From the NCBI GenBank assembly GCA_025352435.1, contig JANXTN010000135.1, positions 1-12,494 of the forward strand: a stretch of 12,494 nt of DNA, read 5' to 3'. The notes under the pieces were generated by a model that saw only the letters and a program-made list of their open reading frames with translations, was not told where the DNA came from and ran no database searches. This DNA is from Ferruginibacter sp. GTDB taxonomy: Bacteria > Bacteroidota > Bacteroidia > Chitinophagales > Chitinophagaceae. The number at the start of each line of letters is the position of its first letter. The stretch's first letter is position 1. The position numbers were made by a program, and so were the translations under genes. Positions 1-6,646 of the stretch are shown here, in pieces.

Positions 1-475
1 ACTTGCCTTTGCAAATTTGCTGGTGCCCGCCTAGTGGCATCTGCCATGGTGGAAAGCCAAAAAAAACAATCCCATTCTCCGCCAAAAATGTTTGCATATA
101 CGCCATCAGTTTTGGCTGGTCATGAATGTGCTCTATTACATCTTTTAATATAATTACATCAAATTCACCGCCTAAATCGGCAGCATTGGTATCGTAAATA
201 TTTTTTGAAATAAAAGATAATTTTCCGGCTCCTATTTCTTCCTTCAACCATTCTCTTGCATTTACAAGTCTTGACTCATCAAGTTCTACACCAACACCAA
301 CAACATTTCTATCTATAAAAGCTTTTAAAACACCACCCTCGCCGCAACCTATTTCCAGTACACGCATACCAGGTTTTACGGCAATTTTTTCTTCAATAAA
401 AGGCAGTACATATTTATTTGTATTGAGAATCTGCATCTCAAAATACCTCTTCCTATCCTTGTGAAATTCAAACAT
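1..475 (-). CDS. class I SAM-dependent methyltransferase, 3' end outside window
   Basis: Reading on the minus strand from an ATG at 475-473 gives 158 codons without a stop up to the left edge, so the C-terminus is missing. The protein has a Rossmann-type SAM-binding fold: motif I VLEIGCGEGG at residues 39-48, an acidic residue E64 at the end of beta-2 (VGVGVELDE) that should bind the SAM ribose, and FDVIILKDVIEHIHD at 105-119, typical of the Methyltransf_11/12 (UbiE/Coq5-like) group. The substrate cannot be told; small molecule, lipid or glycan are all possible. It starts 52 bp downstream of parE on the same strand with no terminator seen between, so read-through from parE is plausible. No signal peptide, so cytosolic. 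The methyltransferase call is firm, the specific role unknown. Confidence 0.9.
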   Translation of the reverse strand, partial: MFEFHKDRKRYFEMQILNTNKYVLPFIEEKIAVKPGMRVLEIGCGEGGVLKAFIDRNVVGVGVELDESRLVNAREWLKEEIGAGKLSFISKNIYDTNAADLGGEFDVIILKDVIEHIHDQPKLMAYMQTFLAENGIVFFGFPPWQMPLGGHQQICKGK

Positions 476-484
476 ACTTTATGT

Positions 485-545
485 ACATACTTGATTACAT
501 TAACTAAAACCTACTATCTACCAACCATCAACTACCAACTTCTTC
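485..545 (-). repeat. cytosine-free G/T-rich tract at parE 3' end
   Basis: Read on the parE coding strand, more than 50 consecutive bases contain no C. The tract consists of degenerate repeats of GTTGGTAG, TTGATGG and TAGATAG. It begins inside the last codons of parE (EVGS) and includes its TGA stop. It resembles the tracts behind rsmD, the SH3b gene and the M1 peptidase in this window. Confidence 0.6.
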
Positions 546-2429
546 CTCCACAGCTTCATCCATCTCAACTTTCAAGTTATCTATAATAAAATCCTGTCTG
601 CTAGGTGTATTTTTCCCCATATAATATTCAAGCAACTCCTGCATATGCTCGCCCTGTTCAGGAATCAATGGTTGCAGTTTCATGTTGGATCCTATAAAAC
701 GAGCAAACTCCTCAGGGCTTATTTCACCCAATCCCTTAAACCTTGTGATCTCGGGTTTTGATCCCAATTTTTTTACTGCATTTTGTTTTTCAGTTTCGTC
801 ATAGCAATAAATAGTTTCCTTTTTATCTCTAACCCTAAACAATGGCGTCTCTAAAATGTACACGTGTCCGTTCTTTACAAGATCAGGGAAAAATTGCAGG
901 AAGAATGTCATCAACAATAAACGAATGTGCATTCCATCCACATCAGCATCCGTAGCCACTACAATATTGTTGTACCGAAGTCCCTCATAACCTTCTTCAA
1001 TGTTCAGCGCATGTTGCAAGAGATTGAATTCCTCATTTTCATACACGATTTTTTTAGTAAGTCCGAAGCAGTTCAATGGTTTACCACGCAAGCTAAAAAC
1101 AGCCTGTGTATTTACGTTTCGAGATTTGGTGATTGATCCGCTTGCACTATCACCTTCGGTTATAAAAATGGTACTTTCTTTTTGCTTTTCTATTACTGTG
1201 TCCTTGTCTTTTCCCGTAGGCTCATCATTGTAATGAAACTTACAATCACGCAATTTTTTGTTATGCAGATTTGCCTTTTTTGCACGCTCGTTGGCAAGTT
1301 TCTTTATTCCCGCAAGTTCTTTTCTTTCTCTTTCGTTTTGTTCAATGCGCTTGCGCAGAGCGTCTGCAATAGTCGGGTTCCTGTGTAAATAATTGTCCAG
1401 CTCTTTATGAAGAAAATCATAAATAAAATTCTTCATGCTTGGGCCGTTCTCATACACAGTTTGCGAACCCAATTTTGTTTTCGTCTGGCTTTCAAACACA
1501 GGCTCCTGTACCCTCACAGATATGGCGGCACAAATACTTCCACGTATATCTGATGCATCGTAATCCTTTTTAAAATATTCTCTTATCGTACGTACATACC
1601 CTTCTCTAAAAGCTGCTAAGTGCGTTCCACCCTGTGTGGTAAACTGACCGTTTACAAAACTATAATATTCTTCACCATAAGCATTTTCATGCGTTACGGC
1701 TACTTCAATATCTTCTCCTTTTAAATGAATGACAGGATAACGAATTTCATCTGCATTGGTTTTGCGCTGCAACAGATCGAGCAAGCCATTTTTACTCACA
1801 TATCTTTTACCGTTAAGGTTCATTACCAAACCGGCATTTAAAAAACAGTAGTTCCAAAACTGGTTATCCAAATATTCCTGTACAAAATGAAAGTTTTTAA
1901 AAATACTTTCATCGGGTTTAAATTCTACAAAAGTGCCGTTCTCTTCTTTGCTCGCAGTTTCTTTGTGGTCTTTAATTAATACTCCTCTCCCAAACTCGGC
2001 AGTCTTTTCTCGTCCTTCTCTGTAAGCCGTTACTTTAAAATAATCACTCAGCGCATTCACTGCTTTTGTACCTACACCATTTAGTCCCACACTCTTCTGA
2101 AAAGCCTTACTGTCGTACTTAGCACCGGTGTTTATTTTACTCACAACATCTACAACTTTCCCAAGTGGAATGCCTCGTCCGTAATCTCTTACCGTCAATA
2201 TTTTATCAGTAATAGTCACATCCACATGACGACCATAACCCATCGCATGTTCATCTATGCAATTGTCAATTACCTCTTTTAGTAATACATACACGCCATC
2301 ATCCGGACTACTACCATCACCGAGTTTACCAATGTACATTCCCGGGCGAAGACGGATGTGTTCTTTCCAATCTAAACTCCGAATAGATTCCTCGTCATAC
2401 TTCGCTTCTATCTTTTCTTTTTCTGCCAT
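528..2429 (-). CDS. parE: DNA topoisomerase IV subunit B (ParE)
   Basis: ATP-dependent type IIA topoisomerase subunit that, with ParC, decatenates daughter chromosomes in the cytosol. The 633 residues match the usual Bacteroidota ParE length. GHKL ATPase motifs: KEVIDN at 51-56 (catalytic E52, Mg-binding N56), RDYGRGIP at 81-88, [14 protein letters not shown] at 115-128, and QTKTKL at 315-320 (lid lysine, probably K317). TOPRIM domain: EGDSASGS at 425-432 with E425, and DADVDG at 494-499 with D494/D496/D498, then RFKGLGEI at 563-570. EGDSASGS followed by [14 protein letters not shown] favours ParE over GyrB, which usually has EGDSAGGSA; this distinction is by recollection of family members. 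parC is not adjacent here; the next gene downstream is a methyltransferase. The stop codon lies inside a C-free G/T-rich tract. ATG start is preceded by an A-rich leader without Shine-Dalgarno. Confidence 0.95.
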   Translation of the reverse strand: MAEKEKIEAKYDEESIRSLDWKEHIRLRPGMYIGKLGDGSSPDDGVYVLLKEVIDNCIDEHAMGYGRHVDVTITDKILTVRDYGRGIPLGKVVDVVSKINTGAKYDSKAFQKSVGLNGVGTKAVNALSDYFKVTAYREGREKTAEFGRGVLIKDHKETASKEENGTFVEFKPDESIFKNFHFVQEYLDNQFWNYCFLNAGLVMNLNGKRYVSKNGLLDLLQRKTNADEIRYPVIHLKGEDIEVAVTHENAYGEEYYSFVNGQFTTQGGTHLAAFREGYVRTIREYFKKDYDASDIRGSICAAISVRVQEPVFESQTKTKLGSQTVYENGPSMKNFIYDFLHKELDNYLHRNPTIADALRKRIEQNERERKELAGIKKLANERAKKANLHNKKLRDCKFHYNDEPTGKDKDTVIEKQKESTIFITEGDSASGSITKSRNVNTQAVFSLRGKPLNCFGLTKKIVYENEEFNLLQHALNIEEGYEGLRYNNIVVATDADVDGMHIRLLLMTFFLQFFPDLVKNGHVYILETPLFRVRDKKETIYCYDETEKQNAVKKLGSKPEITRFKGLGEISPEEFARFIGSNMKLQPLIPEQGEHMQELLEYYMGKNTPSRQDFIIDNLKVEMDEAVEEEVGS

Positions 2430-2523
2430 TCTTATCGTTATCTGTAGCTTATTTAATTGATTTTTTTGATGTGTTGTTGTTTGTTAGCCGGGCAAAAACA
2501 GCAGCTATGTTAAGCTTCGATGG

Positions 2524-2531
2524 CAAATGTA
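2524..2531 (-). promoter_or_regulatory. candidate -7 element for parE
   Basis: The minus strand reads TACATTTG, a full match to the Bacteroidota -7 consensus TAnnTTTG, about 95 nt upstream of the parE ATG. No clear -33 TTG is present at the usual spacing, so the call is tentative. Confidence 0.4.
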
Positions 2532-2640
2532 ATTTTGTTGTTTTTATCTTTTTGGGGAAAAAATAAAAAGAATCACATTTTATCCTCAGCTATCTATTAA
2601 GCTTTTCTTGAATTGGTTTTATGAACGCTTTTGTTAGTCG

Positions 2641-2685
2641 GCTATCTGCGAATATATTGAAGAGATGTTTCAATATTCAGATAGC
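2641..2685. repeat. long bulged inverted repeat (hairpin)
   Basis: GCTATCTG (2641-2648) pairs with CAGATAGC (2678-2685). After a 2-nt bulge, AATATATTGAA (2651-2661) pairs with TTCAATATT (2669-2677) with a second 2-nt bulge. This totals 17 base pairs and a 7-nt loop. It lies about 130 bp upstream of the lipoprotein start and is followed by a short T-run. It could be a terminator for an unannotated transcript, a regulator site or a remnant palindromic repeat. Confidence 0.65.
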
Positions 2686-2783
2686 TTTTCCACAAAGTTC
2701 CTAACTATGTTAGCAAATATATAATTCTTTCTACAAGCTTGTGAATACGCTATTTTTTAACACCTTAAACTATCAATGCCTCG

Positions 2784-2791
2784 TAGATTTA
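2784..2791 (+). promoter_or_regulatory. candidate -7 element for lipoprotein gene
   Basis: TAGATTTA matches TAnnTTTG at 5 of 6 defined positions and lies 23 nt before the ATG at 2815. No -33 element at good spacing is seen. The A-rich leader just before the ATG is typical of Bacteroidota, which rarely use Shine-Dalgarno. Confidence 0.3.
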
Positions 2792-2814
2792 TGTAAATAA
2801 AAAAAGAGAAAAAA

Positions 2815-3450
2815 ATGAAAAATATAAAATGGTTTATTGGTGCATTAGCAGTATTTACCATAATATCTTGCAATAGCACACAGGTGATTTCATCTTATAA
2901 AGATGATAAAGTTGTCGCAAAAAATTACAGAAAAATTCTTGTGCTCGGGATATTCCAACAAAAGGAAAGATCTCTTAGACAAGAAGCGGAGACCCAGTTA
3001 GTAAACCGCTTAATCGAGCAAGGGTACAATGCTACATCGGCCATAAAAGATTTCGGCCCAAAAGCTTTTGAAAAAGTTTCAGAAGATCAGTTGGCCGCAA
3101 ATTTAAAGTCCAGTGGTTACGATGCAGTTATTACAACTTCTTTGCTAGATAAAAAAGACGAGGAAAACTATAAGCAGGGAACTTCACGTTTAGAACCAGT
3201 TGGAGTTTATTACAACCGTTTTGGCCGTTATTATTCCACTGTGTACGATCGTGTTTATCAGCCGGGTTATTACACTACTTCTACTGATTATTTTTTAGAA
3301 TCTAATTTATATGACATTGCCTCCGGAAATTTATTGTACAGTGTGCAAACTAAATCTTTTGATCCCTCATCTGCTGCAGCATTAGCAAGTGATAACAGTA
3401 GAAAAATCGTAAAAGATTTAAAAGAAAAGGGCGTACTCGTTCACAAATAA
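2815..3450 (+). CDS. Tyr-rich lipoprotein of unknown function
   Basis: The 211-residue product starts with a lysine-bearing n-region, a hydrophobic core and a lipobox ending IISC, so lipidation at C19 and envelope anchoring are expected. Residues 39-50 (RKILVLGIFQQK), followed by an amphipathic helix and GYDAVITTSLLDK at 101-113, alternate beta/alpha like the small lipoproteins with a TolB-N/LpoB/PelC-like fold; that resemblance is inference. Residues 131-159 contain nine tyrosines (for example YYNRFGRYY), probably a surface loop or hairpin. LYDIASGNLLYSVQTKSFDP at 166-185 looks like a beta hairpin. The gene appears monocistronic: its own candidate promoter lies upstream and a strong terminator follows 25 bp after the stop. 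I do not recognise a named family with certainty. Confidence 0.8.
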   Translation: MKNIKWFIGALAVFTIISCNSTQVISSYKDDKVVAKNYRKILVLGIFQQKERSLRQEAETQLVNRLIEQGYNATSAIKDFGPKAFEKVSEDQLAANLKSSGYDAVITTSLLDKKDEENYKQGTSRLEPVGVYYNRFGRYYSTVYDRVYQPGYYTTSTDYFLESNLYDIASGNLLYSVQTKSFDPSSAAALASDNSRKIVKDLKEKGVLVHK

Positions 3451-3475
3451 GTTGTTTTGGTTGTTGAAAAGAGAG

Positions 3476-3506
3476 AGCGAAAGGATTAATTTCTTTTCGC
3501 TTTTTT
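3476..3506 (+). terminator. intrinsic terminator of lipoprotein gene
   Basis: AGCGAAAGGA (3476-3485) pairs with TCTTTTCGCT (3492-3501) in a 10-bp stem with one G.T pair and a 6-nt loop, followed by a run of T to 3506. It sits 25 bp after the lipoprotein stop codon. Confidence 0.85.
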
Positions 3507-3527
3507 ATTTCGCAACGGCTGTATAAT

Positions 3528-3535
3528 TATATTTA
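3528..3535 (+). promoter_or_regulatory. candidate -7 element for CxxCxxCC gene
   Basis: TATATTTA matches TAnnTTTG at 5 of 6 defined positions and would start transcription about 15-20 nt before the TTG at 3560. It is the only such element between the upstream terminator and the gene; no clear -33 box is seen. Confidence 0.3.
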
Positions 3536-3559
3536 CAGAAACATTCATCAAAAGAACCA

Positions 3560-4066
3560 TTGCTACCACTCATTACCGATCGTGAATTCATAAAACAACA
3601 AGCGGAAAAACTCGAGGAAGAGAATGATACATTTCGTTCATTCTTAAAAATTCTGAATGGTGATGAACTTGATATTAAAGTGCATGAACTTAATGAGACA
3701 ATTTCCCCTCAAATAGATTGTACTGTATGCGGCGCTTGCTGTCGCCAATTAATGATAAATGTAACCGAAGGGGAAAAGATAAATGTTGCAACTGCTTTGA
3801 ACATTACTCCACAAAAGTTTAAAGAAGATTATTTAGAAGAAAGTATGGAGGGCAAATTGATTATCAATACCATTCCCTGCCATTTTCTTGCCGATTCAAA
3901 GTGCAGTATTTATGCAAACCGATTTACAGAATGCCGTGCGTTTCCACATTTGCATGAAAACAATTTTAAAGGAAGGTTATTTGGAACCCTCATTCATTAT
4001 GCCATGTGTCCTATTATTTTTAATGTCATCGAACAATTGAAAGTAGAAGTTGAATTTAAAAATTGA
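3560..4066 (+). CDS. YkgJ-type CxxCxxCC cysteine-cluster protein
   Basis: A 168-residue cytosolic protein of the CxxCxxCC family (YkgJ-like, putative zinc- or iron-chelating). The diagnostic cluster is C54-x2-C57-x2-C60-C61, followed by C107, C115, C125 and C150; the block with HFL, CSIY and ECRAFPH around C107-C125 is characteristic. A metal centre held by most of these cysteines is expected from the family; the biochemical function is not established. The start chosen is TTG at 3560: the frame is open only from 3527 and there is no in-frame ATG before the conserved region (first Met is M65). ATT or another weak codon just upstream cannot be excluded. It lies downstream of a terminator, so it probably has its own promoter. 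Confidence 0.85.
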   Translation: MLPLITDREFIKQQAEKLEEENDTFRSFLKILNGDELDIKVHELNETISPQIDCTVCGACCRQLMINVTEGEKINVATALNITPQKFKEDYLEESMEGKLIINTIPCHFLADSKCSIYANRFTECRAFPHLHENNFKGRLFGTLIHYAMCPIIFNVIEQLKVEVEFKN

Positions 4067-4140
4067 TGATAAAATTTTTAAACAATTTGTTTTTTACTAA
4101 AAAATTTTCTCAATTTTAACATTGGCACTAATTGTGAGTG

Positions 4141-4148
4141 TATATTTT
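4141..4148 (+). promoter_or_regulatory. candidate promoter for BON/SH3b pair
   Basis: TATATTTT matches TAnnTTTG at 5 of 6 defined positions, 18 nt before the ATG at 4167. A TTG at 4122-4124 lies 16 nt upstream, slightly short of usual spacing. The 100-bp AT-rich gap before the gene contains no other good candidate. Confidence 0.4.
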
Positions 4149-4166
4149 AAACTCAAAACAAAAATT

Positions 4167-4670
4167 ATGAAACTAACAAAATTTGCAATGGCAGCTGCCT
4201 TGCTCACTTCAATTGCATTTACAAGTTGTAAACCCAAAGACTCTGAAATTAAAGCTAATGTGGAAGCCGCTTTAAAAGCAGATATGAAAATGGCGAACAC
4301 TGTAGTGGATGTAAATGATGGTAAAGTAACCTTATCCGGCGAATGTACAGATGCTGAATGTAAAGCAAAATGTGAAAGTACAGCTGCAGGTGTTAAAGGT
4401 GTAAAAACACCGGTAATCAATAATCTTACTGTTGCCGCACCGGTAATTACTACACCTCCTCCTGCATCAACAGCCACAGTTTTAGATGCAGCAACGCAAC
4501 AAAAAGTAAAAGATGGCTTGAAGGACATTAATGGTGTTACTGTAGATTTTACTGCAGACAAAGCTGTTATTAAAGGAACAGTTACCCCGGCCAACAGAAT
4601 GAAAATTATGCAAATACTTGCTTCAGCAAAAGTACAATCTGATGTAAGCGGTTTGATGGATAAAAAGTAA
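4167..4670 (+). CDS. double-BON-domain lipoprotein
   Basis: The preferred start is ATG at 4167 (167 residues), because it begins a good lipoprotein signal: MKLTKF, a hydrophobic core and lipobox FTSC with C21. A TTG 45 bp upstream would add 15 residues and spoil the signal. After the lipid anchor come two BON-like modules (OsmY/nodulation fold, alpha-beta-beta-alpha-beta): about residues 25-90 (IKANVEAALKAD, DGKVTLSGECTD, GVKGVKTPVINNLTV) and 108-163 (ATQQKVKDGLKDINGV, DKAVIKGTVTP), joined by a Pro/Thr/Ala-rich linker (91-104). BON domains are thought to bind phospholipid surfaces or, in Kbp, K+. Three cysteines (60, 65, 69) in the first module are unusual. It lies 32 bp upstream of the BON-like/SH3b gene on the same strand, so the two are probably co-transcribed and linked to the envelope or osmotic stress; the role is inferred. 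Confidence 0.8.
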   Translation: MKLTKFAMAAALLTSIAFTSCKPKDSEIKANVEAALKADMKMANTVVDVNDGKVTLSGECTDAECKAKCESTAAGVKGVKTPVINNLTVAAPVITTPPPASTATVLDAATQQKVKDGLKDINGVTVDFTADKAVIKGTVTPANRMKIMQILASAKVQSDVSGLMDKK

Positions 4671-4702
4671 TATCAATATTTAAAATTTCAAAATTTATAA
4701 TT

Positions 4703-5119
4703 ATGGCACTTCAAGATAAATATGCTCAATTACTTTCTGCTGCACAAACACATGGTGTAGAAAATTTGTCTGTTGCAGAACAGAATGGTGTTTTACACGT
4801 AAGTGGTACTGCTAAAAGTACTGCAGATTACGATGCACTTTGGGCTTTGTATGGTCAGATAGATCCGAACATGGCCAGCGGAGATTTGATGATGAATATT
4901 GATGTGAAAGCTGCTGCCGGAGCACAGTTGAAAGTAACTACAGATTCTACTAATTTAAACATCAGAAGTACTCCATCAACAGAGGGAGAAGTTGTAGGAA
5001 AAGCCGCACATGATGAAGTAGTAACGTTGGTAGAAAAAACAGACGACAGTTGGTGGAAAGTAAGAACAGCCCAAGGTGAAGAAGGCTACGCTTATGCGCA
5101 ATATCTTTCTCCGATGTAG
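4703..5119 (+). CDS. BON-like / SH3b domain protein without signal peptide
   Basis: A 138-residue protein with two parts. Residues 3-70 (helix DKYAQLLSAAQTHGV, then NGVLHVSGTAKS and DLMMNIDVKA) resemble a BON-like fold. Residues 76-136 are a bacterial SH3 domain (SH3_3 type) with the hallmarks NLNIRSTPSTEGEVVGK at 84-100 and SWWKVRTAQGEEGYAYAQYL at 116-135. SH3b domains usually bind peptidoglycan peptides or other extracytoplasmic ligands, yet the N-terminus (MALQDKYAQ) has no signal sequence, so the product looks cytosolic. The architecture recalls E. coli Kbp/YgaU (BON plus LysM, a cytosolic K+-binding protein), with SH3b in place of LysM; this is analogy, not homology shown. It follows the double-BON lipoprotein by 32 bp and is closed by a terminator. 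Confidence 0.8.
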   Translation: MALQDKYAQLLSAAQTHGVENLSVAEQNGVLHVSGTAKSTADYDALWALYGQIDPNMASGDLMMNIDVKAAAGAQLKVTTDSTNLNIRSTPSTEGEVVGKAAHDEVVTLVEKTDDSWWKVRTAQGEEGYAYAQYLSPM

Positions 5120-5139
5120 TTTTTTATAAACTTATAATG

Positions 5140-5169
5140 GCCGTTTCATTTATTTGGAGCGGCTTTTTT
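5140..5169 (+). terminator. intrinsic terminator after SH3b gene
   Basis: GCCGTTTC (5140-5147) pairs with GGAGCGGC (5156-5163), 8 bp including two G.T pairs, with an 8-nt loop and a T6 run at 5164-5169. It begins 21 bp after the stop codon and ends the BON/SH3b transcript. Confidence 0.75.
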
Positions 5170-5170
5170 A

Positions 5171-5243
5171 TTAGTTGATTAGTTATCAGTTGATCGGTTG
5201 AATTGTGAAAATTAAAATGATTGTTAATCAACTAACCACCAAA
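5171..5243. repeat. G/T-rich tract with 11-bp perfect inverted repeat between convergent genes
   Basis: TTAGTTGATTA (5171-5181) and TAATCAACTAA (5225-5235) are exact reverse complements. On each side the coding strand reads as TTGAT/GTTAG repeats poor in C: plus strand behind the SH3b gene, minus strand behind rsmD. The pair may form a hairpin stopping rsmD transcripts, but the main point is its similarity to the tracts at other gene ends here. Confidence 0.6.
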
Positions 5244-5789
5244 TCAACTTTCTTCAAGAATAAACGTGGAAAAAATCGTGGTCCCATAATTCCGCTCAGA
5301 AACGTAATGATCAAACTTGCGGTAATCATTGCGGGGTGTGTGTTCCAAGATAAAACGTCCGCCGACATTCAATAACCCTTTTTCAAATATTCTTAGCGGC
5401 AGATCATCAATTGTTGTGAGTGCATATGGCGGGCCTGCGAATATAAAATCGTACTTGTTATTGCCTGAATTTATGAAAGTGAAAACCTCACTTTTGATAA
5501 CTTTAAAATTTTCGAACTTTAATTCTTCCGCTGTCTTCTTTATAAAATCATACATCTTGTTATCCTTCTCCACTACAGTAAGATCGGGCACGCCCCTGCT
5601 TGCCAGTTCGTAACTAATGCAACCCGTTCCTCCAAAAAGATCGAGTGTTTTTAATTCTTCAAACTCTAATTGGTTTTGCAAAATATTAAAGAGGCCTTCC
5701 TTGGCAATATCTGTTGTGGGTCTTGTATGCGGCATGTTTACAGGTGGTTGTATGCGTCTGCCACCATGTGTTCCACTAATTATCCGCAT
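5244..5789 (-). CDS. rsmD: RsmD-family 16S rRNA (guanine-N2)-methyltransferase
   Basis: Predicted to methylate guanine 966 (E. coli numbering) of 16S rRNA with SAM. The start chosen is ATG at 5789-5787, giving 181 residues that begin MRIISGTHGGRRI, the canonical RsmD N-terminus; a longer reading to 5873 adds 28 residues inside the upstream gene and is not credible. Features: TRPTTDIAKEGLFNIL at 22-37, SAM motif I TLDLFGGTG at 48-56, E74 after beta-2, and the motif IV position AGPPY at 118-122. RsmD usually has (D/N)PPY, so Gly replaces the catalytic Asp (codon GGC, one base from GAC). Whether this is normal in this clade is unknown to me. It overlaps the DUF3822 gene by 14 bp, a conserved Bacteroidota pairing that suggests translational coupling. 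Confidence 0.9.
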   Translation of the reverse strand: MRIISGTHGGRRIQPPVNMPHTRPTTDIAKEGLFNILQNQLEFEELKTLDLFGGTGCISYELASRGVPDLTVVEKDNKMYDFIKKTAEELKFENFKVIKSEVFTFINSGNNKYDFIFAGPPYALTTIDDLPLRIFEKGLLNVGGRFILEHTPRNDYRKFDHYVSERNYGTTIFSTFILEES

Positions 5790-6603
5790 TTGCGAGGGCT
5801 GTAAGATGATGATAAAAATGCGATGGTAGTCCTTCAAACCCTTCTGTGACCTTAACATCAAGCGTTGCTGCAAAATTTACATGCAAAAAGTATTTGTAAA
5901 TCTCTTGGTATAGTGTTGAATCAACATCTATCATTCCACTTAAGGTAAGTTGGATAGAAGATGGCGTAACCTCAAAACGTTCTGCAATATTTAAAAGATG
6001 GTAACAAACATCTGCTGGAGTTGTGTAATCAAAATATTGAACGATCTGTAATTGCCCTTCTTTAAAAAGAATGATTTTAATGCTTGCATTGTAAATAATA
6101 CAATGCAAAACGGACTCATTGTTTTTATCTACTTGGTAAGAAGTGCTGTGGGCAAACTTTGCGGTAGGAAATTTTTGTAATAATAAATTGTGCACTGCTG
6201 TTGGCACACTATAAATATTCTTTATGTCACTATCCTTACATGATTCTTCGAAAGTACTTCTCATTTTATCCGGTACAAAAAGCTGTGATAAAATATCTTC
6301 CTTTAATTCTTCTTTAAAATACGCCAAAGGCACCAACGTACTTGTAGAAAAATTATAGAAAATAGTGGTGGATGAAAAAGCTGTGGATGATAGAGAACCC
6401 ATCTCTTCAATAAACTTTTCTACCTCATTACTATAGGTTGTCGAAAATGTATTTTTATCTAAGCTTAAAGAATACAATCCTTCAATTCTAAAAGGAGATT
6501 TTGAAAAAATAATAAAAGAAATATCTTCATCCCCTACTTCCATCAACAGGTGCAAAGCCACGTTATTATCTGCGGAAGGTTCTATTTTAAATGCAATTTT
6601 CAA
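5776..6603 (-). CDS. DUF3822 family protein
   Basis: A 275-residue protein typical of DUF3822, a Bacteroidota family regularly found directly upstream of rsmD. Recognisable stretches are NIYSVPTAVHNLL at 129-141, HCIIYNASIKIILFKEGQLQIVQYFDY at 167-193 (beta strands), and LSGMIDVDSTLYQEIYKYF at 221-239. I recall that a Bacteroides member has an actin/ASKHA-like fold with unknown function; the beta-rich repeats around 167-193 and 221-226 would fit, but no nucleotide-binding residues can be assigned by eye. No signal peptide or membrane segment, so cytosolic. Its 3' end overlaps rsmD by 14 bp. Its promoter is probably in the 43-bp gap shared with the divergent MATE gene. Confidence 0.85.
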   Translation of the reverse strand: MKIAFKIEPSADNNVALHLLMEVGDEDISFIIFSKSPFRIEGLYSLSLDKNTFSTTYSNEVEKFIEEMGSLSSTAFSSTTIFYNFSTSTLVPLAYFKEELKEDILSQLFVPDKMRSTFEESCKDSDIKNIYSVPTAVHNLLLQKFPTAKFAHSTSYQVDKNNESVLHCIIYNASIKIILFKEGQLQIVQYFDYTTPADVCYHLLNIAERFEVTPSSIQLTLSGMIDVDSTLYQEIYKYFLHVNFAATLDVKVTEGFEGLPSHFYHHLTALANADN

Positions 6604-6621
6604 AGCCTGAGTTTAAGCAGG

Positions 6622-6629
6622 CAAAATAA
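6622..6629 (-). promoter_or_regulatory. candidate -7 element for DUF3822-rsmD
   Basis: The minus strand reads TTATTTTG, one mismatch from TAnnTTTG, 18 nt upstream of the DUF3822 ATG. It lies in the left arm of the palindrome. No -33 box is evident. Confidence 0.35.
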
Positions 6630-6631
6630 GA

Positions 6632-6639
6632 TATTTTTG
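6632..6639 (+). promoter_or_regulatory. candidate -7 element for MATE gene, leaderless transcript
   Basis: TATTTTTG is a full match to TAnnTTTG and ends only 7 nt before the MATE ATG at 6647, so the transcript would have little or no 5' leader. TTTA at 6612-6615, 16 nt upstream, is a weak -33 candidate. Confidence 0.5.
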
Positions 6640-6646
6640 CCTACTT

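Larger units (their letters stand above)
2430..2814. other. divergent intergenic region between parE and lipoprotein gene
   Basis: This 385-bp AT-rich gap separates the divergent starts of parE and the lipoprotein gene. It holds a candidate -7 element for each gene and a long bulged hairpin (2641-2685), listed separately. I see no open reading frame, tRNA or recognised riboswitch in it. Much of the middle remains unexplained and could carry a small RNA. Confidence 0.6.
6619..6642. repeat. palindrome in divergent DUF3822/MATE promoter region
   Basis: AGGCAAAA (6619-6626) and TTTTGCCT (6635-6642) form an exact 8-bp inverted repeat with an 8-nt centre. Each arm ends in a TTTTGCC sequence that is the core of a -7-like element on its strand. 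A shorter GCCTG/CAGGC repeat (6605-6622) overlaps it. It may be a bidirectional promoter, an operator, or both. Confidence 0.65.

Noticed and set aside
4067..4110. Terminator after the CxxCxxCC gene (AAACA/TGTTT with T-run)
   Set aside because: The stem is only 5 AT-rich pairs, too weak to claim in such AT-rich DNA.
4130..4138. AATTGTGAG, identical to part of the E. coli lac operator
   Set aside because: Only nine bases, no symmetric partner half-site, and no LacI-type context in this organism; chance similarity.
4122..4166. TTG start adding 15 residues to the BON lipoprotein
   Set aside because: The ATG at 4167 gives a proper lipoprotein signal; the longer form would bury it and covers the likely promoter.
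4097..4594. 165-codon minus-strand open frame opposite the BON lipoprotein
   Set aside because: It is antisense to a gene with clear domains and a signal peptide, and its low-complexity Ala/Val/Thr composition reflects the opposite strand.
5790..5873. A 28-residue N-terminal extension of RsmD
   Set aside because: It lies wholly inside the DUF3822 gene, and MRIISG at 5789 is the canonical family start.
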